In this document: positions 61,997 through 64,000 of the stretch, piece after piece
Layout: every line of letters begins with the position of its first letter
Position numbering within the stretch: position 1 is the first letter of the stretch
Assembly (NCBI GenBank): GCA_964036665.1
Contig: OZ038530.1
Span: 7,392,501-7,456,500, forward strand
DNA from: Gordius sp. MW1
Lineage: Eukaryota; Nematomorpha; Gordioida; Gordea; Gordiidae
Direction: 5' to 3'
DNA length: 64,000 bases
Program-made: the position numbers and the translations under genes
Notes under the pieces: model-generated
Told to the model about the DNA's origin: nothing
Database searches by the model: none
What the model saw: only the letters and a program-made list of their open reading frames with translations

Positions 61997-64000
61997 TTTA
62001 TTGATTTATATTACGCCCCCCCCCCATTTTGGTTTAATTTCCGATTTTTTTGTAAATGGGCCTTTTATCTTAACTACTAGTTTTGTAAACTTATCAAACT
62101 AACGAATCATGGGCCACAATTACATTATATTCTAAAAAGGTGAATTATTAAACAATTTTTTTAGCTAGATTAAATAATAAATTTCAATCATTAAATCATC
62201 TTTAATTATTATTAATGATTTTCAGTTTTAATAATAATTATTTGGATTTTAATTGGTAAAATAACTAAGAACTACCATTTTTTTATAATAAATAACCGTG
62301 GAATAATGAACATTAACGGATTAAATATATTATTTCGTGATTTAAAATACTATATATTGAAGTTGAAACCCTTCACAAAAACGTCTATTTATTAATCGGA
62401 TCTAATATTTTTGCTTTTTTTATTGTTTCAATAAAAAATAACATTACTAGCATTGTTAACTTTAATAAATACCCTATTTTAATTTGTTTAAATGGGTCTT
62501 AAAATTAAGTGATATTCAAAAATTGCTTAGCAATTAATTTGAGGTTAAGTTTGAATTTGCAACCGCAAATCAAGATTTTGCCGATGAATGAATCATTTTG
62601 TTAAAAAGTCAATTCAACACTTTATAATAAAATTTTGATTTCACTTGAGCATATATTAATAGTTTAATGTTCAAAATTTTCATTGCTCAGCTGAGTGAAT
62701 AATTTTGGTTGTTATTCTAAAAATGCCTTAACCGCGGCTTAATCGTTTTAATCACATGGATCAATAATTTAACCTAACCCAAATACAATCCATGCCCTCA
62801 ACCAATTATCTCACCACCACCAAGATGTTTTTAAATATGTCAATCGAAATCGATAATGATCAATATTTCTCCTTTCTTTTTTAATGAGTAACCCCGGCTT
62901 TTAACTTTGTGCTAAATATATACAGCTGTTTCATTGGAGAAAGCAACTAGTTTTTTGTAAAACCCGTGGGGTACTCCTCTGAGAAGATAAGCAATAAAAG
63001 TTAGAGCAAACTTTATGCAAAAAAACGTCATTAAAGATTAACGACTAGACCTGAATTATTTGGTTTATCTTATGAAGTATATAAAAGATTTCCTGTTTAG
63101 AATATATTCAGAGCTTGACCTATAAATAAATCATAAATTTTCCAAATAAACAAAGCCAAGCTTATAAATGTAGCCAGAATTAAATTAGAAAATCCTCATT
63201 AATTATTTAGTTATTAACGTAGCTGCAGAAGAATTTTTTTATCTAGCCATTTTTATTGATCTACTACTAGCCTAGTCCTTTATGGCTTTATTTTTGCACT
63301 TCGCTAACTAAAATATTATTTCGTATGTGATCCATCCCATTTCTAATTGTATTTTTTTATTAGCTTTTTAAGGACTTGTTAACTATTATTCATTTAGCAA
63401 TCTATGTAAACTATATATTAATAATTAAATAATCCGCAATGAGTGTGTGCAATGATCATTAAGCGTGGAAAAATGTTTTATTTAATAGAAGACTTTTTAT
63501 TTGAAAAAAAACTTATTTGCATATTATTCTTAAAAATCTTAATCTGATTTATTGTGAAATCTGTCTTCAATTTAAGAGTCGAAATATAGATTTTCAATAA
63601 GCCTAGCATTTATATTTTTTACACAGTTTTATACACTTACACTAAAGCAGTATGAGAATGGGTTAAATGCAAGCCACGGGGGCACTGCAAAACAATTTAA
63701 ATGAAAAGTACAATAATTCACAATCAATAGTATTTTATATTTGTATATAAAAATTGCAAAAAATATCTTATGTTTCTTATTTAAGAGTAAATATCTTTTT
63801 GTAAGCATGGAAGGTTTGACGGAGACTTACCCCTTTCAATTTAGTTTAGACTATTCATATTTTGATATTATTTTAATTAAACTCTAATTTATATCCATAA
63901 GTTTCATATTTTTATCGAGTCGATTTATCAAAAAATGCAGGACTTTGAACATAATATTCTGCTTTAGGCAAATTCTCCCTTTCAAGCGTGGTAAAAGATC
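61997..64000. other. AT-rich DNA, no gene seen
   Basis: About 2 kb with a poly-C run near 62017-62026 and no exon or repeat end that I can support. Confidence 0.35.

Noticed and set aside
1..64000. CRISPR array or phage-like system
   Set aside because: No regularly spaced repeat with unique spacers. All tandem repeats found belong to eukaryotic transposon ends.

Overview
This is a piece of an AT-rich animal nuclear genome. Genes are split by spliceosomal GT..AG introns, the genetic code is standard, and most of the recognisable DNA is mobile elements. The one complete large gene encodes a secreted heme peroxidase of the peroxinectin / chorion-peroxidase type. Together with tRNA-derived SINEs, RTE-like LINEs, Ty3/Gypsy and hAT elements, this suggests an invertebrate, plausibly an arthropod or related ecdysozoan. 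I cannot name the species from sequence alone.

Layout. 1-4.8 kb: a broken LINE reverse transcriptase and a 2.35-kb fold-back hAT-like element, both inside a wider inverted repeat. 6.5-8.6 kb: two non-autonomous hAT-like elements, then one minus-strand exon that looks like part of a RUN domain. 8.6-14.4 kb: almost empty AT-rich DNA with three short MITEs. 14.4-19 kb: a young Ty3/Gypsy LTR retrotransposon inserted into an old LINE fragment. 19.3-24.1 kb: an RTE-like LINE on the minus strand, split by a second Gypsy relic whose LTR was itself hit by a MITE. 24-29.4 kb: LINE debris, nested MITEs and a cluster of tRNA-Thr-derived SINEs. 29.45-29.6 kb: an orphan exon.

29.99-44.80 kb: the peroxidase gene on the plus strand. 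I resolved 14 coding exons with mutually consistent splice phases, giving 729 residues. Its introns hold a full-length LINE with a perfect 16-bp target-site duplication, a second LINE, and nested MITE/hAT elements. Two positions near the heme differ from mammalian myeloperoxidase.

45-64 kb: mostly intergenic. It contains LINEs of a second family, another tRNA-derived SINE, a small two-exon gene for a 58-residue Tyr/Arg/His-rich probable secreted peptide (52.18-52.46 kb), a second copy of the GGCCCG-type hAT element, fused LINE fragments (57-60.5 kb), and a minus-strand membrane-protein exon carrying a frameshift and an internal TGA (about 61.0-61.3 kb).

Nothing here forms an operon-like system. 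The host genes appear independent, and the rest of the window is a layered record of transposon insertion in which many insertion boundaries can be read to the base from their target-site duplications.
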